DNA of 64,000 nt, from NCBI GenBank assembly GCA_964016875.1, contig OZ024719.1, positions 28,649,877 to 28,713,876 on the forward strand, in the 5' to 3' direction. A program made the translations under genes and the position numbers. This DNA is from Fallopia convolvulus. Taxonomy: Eukaryota > Streptophyta > Magnoliopsida > Caryophyllales > Polygonaceae. The notes below the pieces were generated by a model. The model saw nothing but the letters and a program-made list of their open reading frames with translations, was not told where the DNA came from and ran no database searches. Positions 22,194 through 32,557 of the stretch are shown piece after piece (positions within the stretch are counted from its first letter, which is position 1; each line of letters begins with the position of its first letter).

Positions 22194-22724
22194 TATCATT
22201 TATGTATTATTTATATTATTATTTCTATTTCCATTATTTACATTCCGTCTTTACTATTTTGGGTGTGTGTTCTCTTATGCTTAAGAGACCGGCCCATTAA
22301 GCTATCATAAGGCCCATTAGGCCATTAGGGTTAGATTGCAACTTTCTATTTTTAGCAGTTACTATTATTAGTATTATGGGCTTGGATGTTGGGCCTAGCA
22401 TGTTGCTAACCCTAATCCACCCCATTTAGACTTAGGGTTTTGTGTGGCCTCCTCTATATAAAGGAGCCACACCCCCTTTTATTAATCACGTCATAATGAA
22501 ATAGCCAAGCTTATAGTAGAGTCGAGTTTCCTCCTATCCCTTGGCCCGACGTCACCCCGGTTCCGTTTTATCCTTGTTACTACCTCGCCCCACCCTCGTT
22601 CCGACGAGCATTAGAGGCCCGCGAGTCCACTTTTGTGGTCTCGTACTTATCCGGTTACCCTTGTTGGAGAAGATCCGGACGATTCGAGCCTAGATCCGCC
22701 CCTTGTGACCCTAGGGACGCATCA
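22108..22724 (+). repeat. 3' LTR of the compact element
   Basis: Same ends as the 5' LTR and one base longer (an extra g in ggttccgttttat). The purine run gcggaggagaa lies directly upstream at about 22097-22107. It supplies the final codons of the internal ORF. Confidence 0.95.
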
Positions 22725-23232
22725 TTTCCTTAAAATAATATCAACATATATAAATTTCCAAAATAAAAAATCCTATGTGGCGAAATCCTAGGTGGCTTAA
22801 CGTGGGAACGCCACATAGAAAAATTTTAGATGGCGCAATATGGTGGTCTTATTCCTTACGTCTTTTATATATATACATAGATTTTACTTCGTTGCCATTT
22901 CAAATGCCTTTTCAAATGCCTTTTAGTCTGCTGATAAGTGATGATTCCTATTTTCCGTTTCAAAAAACAGAAGTGATGATTCTAATTTTATTTTACACAT
23001 CAGTTTTATTTCATATTGGTCCTTATTTCTCATGTTTTAAAGTTTTGCTCATCATATTTCGGAGTCTATATATTGTATATTTTTTTTCTTACAATTAGTC
23101 ACAAGCTAGCTGGCATTTTGGAGATCGATAATTATTAGACAATACGAGCATAAATTTGACGAGACATGAACGATAAGCATTAGTGATGGATACAACGTAT
23201 CATGTTCATGGCAGAGGTTTTTGAGTTGTCTG
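22725..23232. other. Spacer between two LTR elements, no gene seen
   Basis: AT-rich sequence that is the right flank of one element and the left flank of the next. Phrases such as tcctatgtggcgaaatcc and gccacatagaaaaattttag at 22771-22832 are partly inverted to each other and may be the far end of the plant repeat whose start is near 19200. No open frame is convincing. Confidence 0.4.
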
Positions 23233-23756
23233 TGTGAGCGGGTAAAACAAACATAGTTATCATAGTTATTTTTGTTATTAAAAGTTATTTTTTGAATTAT
23301 TACGTATTTATTATTATTTTTATTATTTTTCATATTATTAAATATTTGGTAGTTGTGCAACTTAATGAAAGATTCTATCATTCAAATATGATGGAATTAA
23401 ACTTGGAGAAAGTGGGAATATTTCTAGCTTGGGCTCTAAGCAACCTTAGTAGATATAGAAAGCCGACCCCCTGGGCGTGTAGGGAGAGCCACATGTGCAT
23501 ATCGGCATATTCTGAAAACTTGAACAGGCTAATACTCGCTTAGCTCGACTATTCAGGGATTCGTCGTTCTCTCGTTGTACCTCGACGCTCAAAACAACAA
23601 TTCGCTCTTTTGACTTAGGCATCGGAGGTGGATTAGGGGTCTCCGCCCCTTGTGTCCATTGTTTTGCAGGTTTTTAGGTCAAAAGATTGTGCGTGAAGCG
23701 GAAGAGGAAGGAGTTCATAATTAGTGCATTAAAGGCGGAATTTTTGTGCACTAACA
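23233..23756 (+). repeat. 5' LTR of the gag-protease element, TATA segment deleted
   Basis: The LTR is 524 bp against 558 bp for its partner. Nearly all the difference is one 34-bp stretch present at about 29319-29352 in the 3' LTR and missing here near 23469. The missing piece contains the attataaata box, so the 5' LTR has lost its likely core promoter. The surrounding CCCC/CCCT runs could have mediated the deletion. Confidence 0.9.
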
Positions 23757-23758
23757 GT

Positions 23759-23776
23759 TGGCGCCGTCTGTGGGAA
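23759..23776 (+). other. Primer-binding site (TGGCGCC type)
   Basis: TGGCGCCGTCTGTGGGAA begins two bases after the 5' LTR. TGGCGCC-starting sites of this form are standard for plant Ty3/gypsy elements. I do not assign the tRNA. Confidence 0.85.
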
Positions 23777-24026
23777 ACGAGTACTCGATCCACGCAATTA
23801 TGGTGTTGGAATCGATCCCAGAAAATCAAGAAATCGTCTTTGAAAACCCTGGGACACCGTTGCAAAGCGAAAACGAGCGCGGTATGCCCAGCGAATAGAA
23901 CCGCGATCGCGGTACTAAAGGCCATGATCGCGGCACTGTAGACTGCGACCGCGTACTGTACACCGCGACCGCGGATCGGCGAGCGAAGCCGAAAATTTCG
24001 CGAATCGCTCGAAAAATTAAACCCTA

Positions 24027-26409
24027 ATGGAAGTTGATCAGGTTAATTCCGATATTCGCTCGGAAGATCAGACCTTTGTGCCCGGAAACGACTTGAACCG
24101 TGACCCAGTCCCTCTCGCTAGTACAGTTGTTTATCGCACAGACCGTTTGGTGCTTAAAGGCTTGAATCGACTGAATTTGATCAAGCTTGGGGGTCGGCAA
24201 TGCGTGTTACCAAAAGCGAGAATATTCAAAGAATTCTAGAGAGAGACGAATCGGTCCAAGCAATCGCAATCGCTAAGCAGAACCGCGACCGCGACCAATC
24301 GAACCGCAACCGCGGGCTGCGTATTTCCGAGCCTTCGCTCTATTTTGGCAAGCCAAACCCTAATTTGGTTAGCCCTCGTCTGGAGCAAGGCCAATATAGT
24401 CATGCCGGGTCTAATCCCGTTGGAGGTGACAATGGCATCACCTTATCATCCGCTCCAAATGGCGGGAATGGGGCATCTACAACCACTAGAGATGAAGAAG
24501 AAGACGAGATCACCCATGCTTTGGCTACTACTCTGAGCGAGAATGAGAAGTAACAAACTAGGTGTGTAGAGGTTGAATCCCGTTTGGAGCATGCCCTAGA
24601 TGAAATCACCAGGTTGAAACGCTCCTTAGATAAAGTTCAAGGCAAGCGCCCCATTGATGAGTCAGAAATTGAGAGGACTACTCGACGACTTGCAAGTGTT
24701 ATTGAATTCGTCGATAACCACCGTAGTCCTCAATCGATCAGTTCTAACGAATCAGGAGAGATGCAGATTGATTATGATAGTGACAGGAGAGCACACAGAA
24801 GTCGGCGACGGGATCGTCACCATGAGCCTCCCCCGCGTAAGAGGTCTCGGGCCGCGGACTCTCCTCAGTCCAGCGACCTGTTCTCGGACGACTCGGGTGA
24901 AGCCGATAACCGCGGTAATTGCCGGGACCGCGACACAAAGGACCGCAATCGCGGCCGGTCAAACCGCGACCGTGGGTTTGACGATCGGCGCAATTTCTCG
25001 CGTGAACGAGATGATCGCTATGATCCTTCCGAGAATACTGAGACTTGGCATGATCAAGGTAGAAAAGGGATGAAAATACGACGTAGCCAGCGTCAGAGTG
25101 TTAGCCTTGAAAGGATTGAAGGTAGGGCCCGAGCTCTTGAGCGTACTCAGAGAAGGCTACTCAATCTTATGAGAGCGCAAGGTGGTACCTTGCAATTGGC
25201 TTGGTAACAAGCAGAACATAAGTTGGCTTTATTGACGTCGACGCCATTCCTCATAGACATCCAACGAGCCCTACCACCATCAAAGTTTTCTCACCCATCT
25301 TTTACTATGTATGATGGGAATACAGATCTTAGTCACATAGCCTCTTACACCCATAAAATGGCATTATGGGTGTCTGAAGAAGCTATCATGTGCAAGATGT
25401 TTCCGAGCAGCCTTGGTAAATGTCCTTTGAAGTGGTTTCAGAGCCTTAGGCCAGGATCAGTTCGGTCTTGGGATCAATTGGCTTCTGAGTTTGTGAAGCG
25501 ATATTTAGCTAATAGTCGAGATGCTGCATCACTTGACACACTCTTCGGCCTCAGGCAAGAGAAAGGAGAAATTTTGCGTCACTTCTCAAATCGATTCATG
25601 ATGCAAAAGTTGAGGGATGTGATCATAAAATCGCTATTACCGCCTTTAAAAGGGCAATCCCCGTCGATAGCAAGCGGAGAGAGGGATTGACGCTACGTCT
25701 TCCTTCTACAATAATCGAGCTTCAAGAGCGTGTTCATCAGTATGTGCGGTTAGAGGGGGCTAATTCCAAAGTAAGAGGAAGGTCGTCCTCTCCTCCTCAT
25801 CAAACTCACCGCCATTCAAAAAGCTTTAAGAGAAAGGGTCAAAGCAGAGCGGTTTACACCACGTTTAGTGTGCCAATCTATCGGATCCTACCTCGCATCA
25901 AGCATGAGAACTTTTTTCAATATCCTCCCAAAGAAGAATGCCATGAAGATGATCCTCGTAGTAGGAAGTATTGCATGTACCAAAGAATTCGGGGGCATAT
26001 GATTGAACAATTTGAGTCATATAAGCAGTTCTTAGAGAGCTTGGTTGAAAAGGGGTACTTGCATGAGTTCATTAAGAGAGACATGCCTGAAAAAGGTGAA
26101 GAGACGGGGCAGAAGCAAATTGAAGTCATCAAAACAATCTCGGCATCTTGCAGGCATGAAGATGATGAAGCAAGGAGCAACTTTAGGAAGTCCTTCCATG
26201 AACTTGAAGTGATGAGAGTTCAACATGCCGAGCCTCGACAACCCCCTTCCCCCGTGCGTGCGGTAGATGGGCTACTCTTTAGAGACAAGGACCTTGCGAC
26301 AGTCCAGGTTCCTCATAACGACCCCTTGGTTCTAGCAGTCGAGCTACAAGGTTTTAAGATGCATCGTGCTCTCGTTGATCCAGGGAGTTCGGTTGACATT
26401 GTATTATGA
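24027..26409 (+). pseudogene. Gag of the non-autonomous element, broken
   Basis: The capsid polyprotein packages element RNA. Pieces in order: an N-terminal part (24027-24553, changing frame near 24200), a basic RDRG/DRNRG-rich part (24584-25207) ended by a stop, the retrotransposon gag domain (25223 on: PSKFSHPSFTMYDGNTD, MCKMFPSSLGKCPLKWF, SWDQLASEFVKRYLA), a frameshift near 25610, and a C-terminal part (25687-26409) with PPSTIIELQERVHQYVRLE-like wording and a decayed zinc knuckle (YCMYQRIRGHMIEQF, lacking two cysteines). Stops at about 24551 and 25205 and two frame changes make this copy non-functional. Copies of CCGCGAYCGCGG are embedded and are translated mainly as NRDRG or DRDRG. Confidence 0.88.
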
Positions 26410-26749
26410 GGTCTTCAAACTCCTTGGGAAAAACAATGAAGATTTGATCCCGGTCAAGATGAAGTTGACTAGACTTGGTGGCTATCCAACATATTTGCTT
26501 GGAATGTTTAAAACCCAAGTCAGTCTAACCAAAAAAGTGATGACCGTTGAGTTCTTGATTGTTGATGTGCCTTCACCCTACAATTTGACTTTGGGGAGGC
26601 CTTGGATTTATGGGATTGGAGCGGTACCATCGACCCTCCATCAAATGGTCCAATTTAGAGATGGAGATGCCATAGTCCGAGTTTGGGATAATCAATTAGA
26701 TGCTCGTCTATGCTCTAAGGGAAACCGCCCTAAGTCTGAGTTTATGTGA
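26320..26749 (+). pseudogene. Retroviral-type aspartic protease, broken
   Basis: Cleaves the gag polyprotein in related elements. The N-terminal half reads HRALVDPGSSVDIVL, the DxGSS active-site region in which the usual Asn or Thr after Asp is Pro. A frameshift near 26400 moves to the frame holding VEFLIVDVPSPYNLTLGRPW and the conserved AVPSTLHQMVQF end. The reading frame closes at 26749 and is followed by palindrome-rich sequence rather than reverse transcriptase. Confidence 0.85.
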
Positions 26750-26779
26750 AAAATTGAAGATGAGTCGAAGATTGAAGAC

Positions 26780-26945
26780 CAGTCGCAAAACCGCGATCGC
26801 GGGCTCAAGGACCGCGACCGCGGCGCTGGAACTGAGAGCAAAACCCCAGATCTTAGGCAAAACGGTGGTCGCGGGTCGCCATGCCGCGACCGCAACACTA
26901 AGGTTCGCGACCGCGGGGCATCCCGCCGCGATCGCGGTACTGCAT
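26780..26945 (+). repeat. Cluster of CCGCGAYCGCGG-type palindromes
   Basis: At least six full or partial copies of the self-complementary word CCGCGAYCGCGG lie here, for example near 26787, 26809, 26881, 26905 and 26928, each followed by 8-15 bases of unlike sequence. About nine more copies are scattered in gag at 23908-23970, 24283-24312 and 24908-24975. Confidence 0.85.
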
Positions 26946-26981
26946 CTGAGAGCATGACTTCGTGAGATGTTGACCGTGAGC

Positions 26982-28461
26982 TGTTGAGAGGGTATATTCT
27001 TGAAAACAAATAAATTTATAGTCAAGACCCCGTTGAGTATAGCGAAGTCAAGATCGTTCCACGGGAAGCATGGTTGTTTGTCAATCAACTACTAAAAATA
27101 GGAAAAACAAGCAAAACAAGAAAAAAAACACATGACCAACCTCTTTAACGACCTTGCCAGGGTCGTTAATGAACCTGGAAAAAAATACGAACACACTAAC
27201 GAACTAAGAACAGGTTCGGTACCGAGGCAAAGGAACTCGATAACGAACTTTATGAAAGATAAACTTAACTCAATAAAGATAAAAGATCTAAGACAAGGGT
27301 TACCACAACATAGCCATGCATATAAAATCATAAGAATATAAAGATCATGCCTTTAAAGAGATAAATTCATCAACTTTCGCTGATTAGCAAGCAAATCAAT
27401 TAATTCTCATAAATTAATTTACTCAATCACTTGTTTTGGATCCAAAGCTCAAAACTTTCGTAATCGAACAATATCAACCTTTCAAGTTAACAACTTCCTC
27501 TTTCGATCAAGTTGAGAACTCAAATTACCTCGACTATCGTCTAAGCATAAGCTCAACAAGCAATAAAAATAGATAAAAGGCATTCAAAACATCCACTCAC
27601 TTATCAAACACGCATAACTATGTCAGGTTTCAACCCCGACCCTAGATAAGAAAACTACTCACACTACTCATAATAAATCAAACAACTTCAATAAGAGAAA
27701 ACATTGAAAAAAAAACAAACTCACTCGAAATTAATATGAAAAATATCGTCTTACAATATTCTGAAGAAACCGAAAACACTGAACAACACCCACGAGAAAT
27801 TCCGACTAACGATCCTAATTCTCTCGATCGATCGAACCTCCTCGTTATCTTCTCCTCGTCTTCTCGATCCTCAAAATATCGGCTCTCCAATAATATCGTC
27901 CACCACCTTGTAGGTATAGAATAAGGGTATTTATACTAAGAAACCATCTATTAAAAAGCCTAAAAGATAAAAACTTACTCTACTAAAGATAACAAGATAA
28001 AAGATATAAGATATAACAACCCTAAAATCAGTTAAAACACTACCGACACGGAGCCAATGTTAACGACCCCGCACAGGATCGATAGAAACCACAATATCCA
28101 CTCGAAAAATTCTATCTCTAAGCCTCGTTAACGCCTTTACATGATCGTTAACGAGCTTGAGATTTGGCTTTTCTTCGTCTTTCTCGACTTAAAACTTAAA
28201 CTTCGACTTGATCTTCTCATGAAATTTCTTCCTTATCTTCAAGTTCTTCCGACCTCCACCATAACACTTCAGCTCAACTTCAAAAAGCGCTTCTTCCTGC
28301 TCAAAATCCTACAAAAAGACACAAAACGGAGTAGCTTCCATACTTTTCACAAAATATGCAAACTTACCCAAAAACACACAATACTAACTCTAAAAACTAC
28401 TAAAACTAAACTAAAAAAACTAAGAAACACAGTAAAAACTAGACTAAAAACATGAACATCA
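26982..28461 (-). mobile_element. Antisense solo LTR, 1480 bp (TSD TGAGC)
   Basis: Read on the minus strand it starts TGATGTTCATG and ends CCTCTCAACA. The 5-bp word TGAGC lies directly outside both ends (26977-26981 and 28462-28466), a perfect target duplication. A minus-strand TATA box (tataaatacc near 27930) is present. Its general build resembles the solo LTR at 4790-6190: the same TGATGT start, an early ttttgtagg box, and late wording caacggggtc followed by tataaat. The two are therefore likely members of related families. No internal genes remain. It interrupts the 3' untranslated part of the gag-protease element. Confidence 0.92.
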
Positions 28462-28466
28462 TGAGC

Positions 28467-28740
28467 GAGGTTATCCGTCTTCCCTTGCGCAGGGATCTCG
28501 GGATTAGGAGTTTCATATAAACATGGCACTCTTTTTCCCATGTGGTTTTAATGAGACCCTTAGGATTTTTTGTTTTTGCATTCATTTTGTTTAGCTTTGT
28601 AAGTTCATGACATTCATGTTTACTTATTAATAAAAGTCAACTTTTTGCATTAGCTTGAGTCTTGCATTAGAAAAAAATAAAGGTGCAACATTAGTAAATC
28701 ACACTAATGGATTTTTCTTATGCGGGTATGAGAAGTGAAA
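28467..28740 (+). other. 3' untranslated part of the gag-protease element
   Basis: Non-coding sequence between the solo LTR and the 60-bp repeats, AT-rich, with no frame or motif of note. Confidence 0.5.
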
Positions 28741-28912
28741 TTTATGATATTTGATCATAAAATATAGAAAATTTATGATATTCGCTCATAAAATAAAGAG
28801 TTTATGATATTCGCTCATAAAATATAGAAAATTTATGATATTCGCTCATAAAATAAAGAGTTTACGATATTCACTCATAAAATATAGAGAATTTATGATA
28901 TTTGCTCATAAA
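28741..28912 (+). repeat. Three tandem 60-bp units, each a dimer of a small palindrome
   Basis: Units start at 28741, 28801 and 28861, the last cut short. Each unit holds two copies of a core with inverted arms TTTATGA and TCATAAA separated by 7 bases (tattcgc or similar). The two copies are followed alternately by atatagaaaa and ataaagag, giving the 60-bp higher-order period. It lies just upstream of the 3' LTR of the gag-protease element. Confidence 0.93.
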
Positions 28913-29078
28913 TGTTGAAGCCCATTAAATTTGCTCATGTATGTATGAATATACGAATACACAAAAGCGTTAGGGGACTTGACATCGACCAATCCACTTG
29001 GCCACTTCGATTAGAAAACCTCTGTACCCTACGTCGTCGTATATGGTAAAACATATAAGGCGGTGTAGGTGGGGCATT

Positions 29079-29636
29079 TGTGAGTGGATAAAACAAACAA
29101 AGTTACCATAGTTATTTTCGCAATTAAAAGGTATTTCTTAAATTATTACGCATTTATTATTATTTTTATTAATTTTTCATATTATTAAATATATGGTAGT
29201 TGTGCAACTTAATGGAAGATTCTATCCTTCAAATATGATGGAATTAAACTTTGAGAAGGTAGGAATATTCCTAACTTGGGCTCTAAGCAACCCTAGGAGA
29301 TATAGAAAGTCGACCCCCCGATCTCCTTCTTCCATTATAAATAGACGCCCTAGGAATGTAGGGAGAGCCATATGTGCATATCGGCATATTCTGAAAACTT
29401 GAACAGGCTAATACTCACTTAGCTCGACTGTTCAGGGATTCGTCGTTCTCTCGTTGTACCTTGACGCTCGAAACAACAATTCGCTCTTTTGACTTAGGCA
29501 TCGGAGGTGGATTAGGGAGTCACCGCCCCATGTGCCCATTATTTTGCAGGTTTTTAGGTCAGAAGATTGGGCGTGGGGCAGAAGAGGAAGGACTTCATAA
29601 CTAGTGCATTAAAGGTGAAATTTTTGTGCACTAACA
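29079..29636 (+). repeat. 3' LTR of the gag-protease element
   Basis: Starts TGTGAGTGG, ends GTGCACTAACA, and retains the TATA box (attataaata near 29335) lost from the 5' LTR. Several dispersed base differences from the 5' LTR show that the insertion is not recent. Confidence 0.93.
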
Positions 29637-29641
29637 GTTTG

Positions 29642-30780
29642 GGTAAAGTTTATAATCAGGCATACATTATGTTAGAACAGGCCGACCTTTTAATTATTCT
29701 GGGTAAAGTGACCATTAATCTATTGGTAGAACCAAGAATTGTTTTAGGGGCGCTAAAGTTTTTCCTAGTGCAGTTAAATTTTTTTTATTTTTTCAAGGAA
29801 ATATAAAACAATGAAAACACTAAAAAAAATATCAAAAGTTATAAATGCGTAACTATAATAACTAATTCTTTGGTCAAGGACACTGCCTATGAGAATCGAA
29901 ACTTATACCACATGTACCTACCATGAAATCCTATCCGCTTGGGTAGGTCCCCGAAAGCACTACAATAAGTACTTAAAAAATGCACTCGTATTTTATTATA
30001 CGATAGTCAAGTATTTTAATATAACATGTTCTTTTAAAGCTCTCGGGTTCAATTAACGTATGAAGATATAAATTTTTAAACATAGACATTCTAACTAAAT
30101 AAATGACATGTGAACAGTGGCGGATCCATGATGCTTTGAAAGGAGGGGCGGGCTTTTCATAATTATATCTTGACTTTATCCGATAAAAGAGTGATAAATT
30201 ATTTTATTAGTACAAAAAAATAAAAGGGTCCACCTAATGTGTGATCATGTAATCAACAAACTAAGTCCATACTATTAACTAAATAGAAATAGGTCAACTC
30301 TTTTTAAAGAAATTATCATTCTTACTAAATTTAGTATTCTTATTTTATACCCATTGACACCTATTAAAAAAATCCAAAAAGAATCCTAAAAAATTGATAT
30401 AAAAAATAGAGGAATTAGTACCCCCATGCCACACTTTGTAAATTAGTTTGTTATTTCAAAGTTACATCAATGTCCAAAAAAATAGTATAAATGCCTAAAA
30501 ATATAGCATAAATGCCCAAAAGCATGCCCTTTCCTATTTTAGACAAATATTAAAATAATTTAATTTTCTTTAAAATGGAAAACCCAAATTATTAAATAAA
30601 ATCATTTAAAATTTATTTCTAGCTTTAAATTAAATTGATTTTTTGTAAATTAAATTTAATCACTTTAGTGATTAATTTACAACCTATTGAATTTGAACTC
30701 CTGATAGATAATGAACCCTAGATTTACCACCCCCATCAACATTCATCTCTCTCACAATAAAAAACGCCGTTGTTAAAGGC
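29642..30780. other. AT-rich intergenic sequence, no gene seen
   Basis: Contains no supportable gene. The phrase cagtggcggatccatgatg near 30114 resembles the end of a common plant repeat, but I found no partner end. The last part of this stretch leads into the 5' flank of the penta-EF-hand pseudogene. Confidence 0.4.
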
Positions 30781-30787
30781 AGGTCTA

Positions 30788-30795
30788 CTATATAA
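30788..30795 (+). promoter_or_regulatory. Possible TATA box of the penta-EF-hand pseudogene
   Basis: The word actatata (within tctactatataacc) lies about 100 bp upstream of the ATG at 30894. Position and sequence suit a plant core promoter, but nothing else confirms it. Confidence 0.35.
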
Positions 30796-31118
30796 CCAAT
30801 TCCAATGGCGCATAACGCCATAACCTCTCATCAAATTAAATCAACTACCTTTTCTCTTTGCCTCGCTTCACTTGCATAGATCGATTGAGGGGAATGGCTT
30901 CCTACCAGTGAGTGGAGTATGAAGCCCGTGAGTACGGAAATAGCGGCGCTCAATCCTGGTCGAACAACAACGGCGCCTGCCAGAAACCCGCGACCTTCTA
31001 CAATAACGCTTTCGGCTATAAGCACCTCCTATGGCGGCGGGGGTTACGACTTCGGAGGTCAAGCTCAGGTCTGCGCACTCGAGATGCAGAACATGCCCGC
31101 AAGAACCGCTGTCTAGAT

Positions 31119-31729
31119 TGTAGAGTTGTATATTAAGCTTGTGATCTCCTAAGTTTGGACATTGGGCTTGTAATATGTATTATCTAGTGTATGTGTGTGT
31201 TTCCAAGATGGGCCTATTCTCGCTGGAGGCGGTATTGGGCCAAATGACCCAATACATGGTCACCCAAGATAGCCCAAATTCGGTGACTCGTGCTCATTAA
31301 CTAGAACGACGTTGTTGATGAGCTAAGGTTGGAGCATACCATATAAAACACAACTCTTCTCCCTTGCGTCTCTTGTTGGATCATTCAGAGAGCTTCTAGG
31401 GTTTTCCATTGAGAGCGTTTACTCGGCCTTGCTTGCCTGAGCTCGACATTGGTGACCTGAGCTCCCTCTAAAATCCAAACAAAGGAAGAGAGAACACGAG
31501 AGCACCTTGGAGACCTTTGTGGTTGTTCGATTTGTTCGAGCTGTGCTTCTCTAAACTTGCTTCTCTCTCTCCGATTGCTTGCTTGTATTTACAGTTCTCT
31601 TTGCCCTCTGAACTTCCCCTTGGATCTCTGGCATTTCGATTGAGGCTCAAGAGCCAATTAAACTTTGTTTGGTTGTCTTTGCTTTCGATTTCTGTTTGCT
31701 TGAGTTCCTTCATTGTATTTCGTATTTCA
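31119..31729 (+). repeat. 5' LTR of the copia element
   Basis: TG...CA ends, 611 bp, with a TATA-like box (catataaaac near 31345) and a T-rich 3' part. The gacctgagctccctctaaaa and cgatttgttcgag wording is repeated in the 3' LTR. Confidence 0.95.
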
Positions 31730-31732
31730 AAG

Positions 31733-31744
31733 TGGTATTAGAGC
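31733..31744 (+). other. Primer-binding site of the copia element
   Basis: TGGTATTAGAGC lies just after the 5' LTR. It differs from the standard initiator methionine tRNA complement (TGGTATCAGAGC) by one base, C to T. Confidence 0.85.
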
Positions 31745-32557
31745 CAGGTTGGCTCTTACAAATCTAGGGTTATAGGTTTCTGGACTTTCTAGTCTCGGGT
31801 CTTCGAATCTAGGGTTTGTTTCTGTTGTTGCTTGAGTTGTATCTTGAGATCTAAGACTTTCTTCGTTGGATCTGGGGTACTTACTCTCAAATCTTGAGTT
31901 CTCTGTTGTTGACTCTTCGTTTTCCTTCTCTTGCTTTGAAGTTTCTCTTGCTATGTTCCACTGAGAGCTTGAAACTCTCCGGATCTAAAGTCTTGAGTCT
32001 CTTATGTGTCTTTTCTGCGCTAGATCTGGAAGTTCTTGAGTCAAGTGACTCTCTAGAACTCAGATCCATAAGATCCACAAAGAAACTTGCTTTAAATTGT
32101 TTAAAACTTGTAGTCTCAACTATTTCAAGTGTTTTCAAGTTGCGTCTTTGCTTTTGAGTGGTAGATCTCCGTTTATCTTCACTAGGAAGGCGCGGGGGAT
32201 CCTTGATAAACTGGGTTCCAGCTATACTAGTTCAATCCCGTTGTCGGATCCTACACAAAGCTCTTGCAAAAGAGCGTCTTTGTCTAGATCTGAAACCCTA
32301 AAGCTTGATTTGGGGCTTCTAATCCTTACCTGTGACTTGTTTGTTACTTGTGCTTGTTTACCACTTCACTTGATACTAGTTGAGACTTGCAACAGGCCAA
32401 AGCCTTGTCTTGTTGGTCTTGTTGTGAATCTCTTTGCATACATCTTTGCAAGTGCATGTTACTTGTTGTGAGAATCTCTCTTTTAAGACTCACTTGTTGA
32501 AACTCTCTGTCTCTTTATCTCTCTGAGTTACATTTCCATCTCCGAGCAAGGCTCACT

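Larger units (their letters stand above)
19996..22724 (+). mobile_element. Compact non-autonomous LTR retrotransposon, 2.7 kb
   Basis: Two LTRs (616 and 617 bp) start TGATGCGACTC and end GGGACGCATCA. By eye they differ by about 15 substitutions and one 1-bp indel, near 97% identity, so insertion is fairly recent. A primer-binding site complementary to initiator methionine tRNA follows the 5' LTR, and a purine-rich run (gcggaggagaa) precedes the 3' LTR. Flanks are TTTTC (19991-19995) and TTTCC (22725-22729), an imperfect 5-bp or perfect 4-bp target duplication. The interior is only about 1.5 kb and encodes one ORF without gag, protease, integrase or reverse transcriptase motifs. It is too large in LTR length for a typical TRIM and too short for a LARD. 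It must depend on enzymes in trans. Confidence 0.93.
23233..29636 (+). mobile_element. Gag-protease-only Ty3/gypsy-type LTR element, split by a solo LTR
   Basis: LTRs at 23233-23756 and 29079-29636 both start TGTGAG and end GCACTAACA. The flanks GTCTG (23228-23232) and GTTTG (29637-29641) are a target duplication with one mismatch. A primer-binding site (TGGCGCCGTCTGTGGGAA) follows the 5' LTR and a purine/GT-rich run (ggcggtgtaggtggggcatt) precedes the 3' LTR. The interior encodes gag and an aspartic protease, then stops; no reverse transcriptase, RNase H or integrase motif occurs between 26750 and 29078. This matches the non-autonomous TR-GAG type of plant element, with a protease added. A 1480-bp antisense solo LTR sits at 26982-28461. 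Confidence 0.9.

Noticed and set aside
21313..22199. Several minus-strand frames opposite the compact element ORF
   Set aside because: GC-rich codon shadow of the plus-strand Arg/Pro-rich frame; no independent support.
19996..22724. Classifying the compact element as a TRIM
   Set aside because: LTRs over 600 bp and a long intact ORF do not fit the TRIM definition.
28741..28912. CRISPR-like array
   Set aside because: Direct repeats without unique spacers, in plant nuclear DNA within an LTR element; it is a tandem repeat.
30110..30160. Transposon end with cagtggcggatcc wording
   Set aside because: No matching inverted end or target duplication found nearby.
31468..31741. Frames on both strands around 31.5 kb and 37.4 kb
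   Set aside because: Both lie in the two copies of the copia LTR, so their recurrence is explained by LTR duplication.
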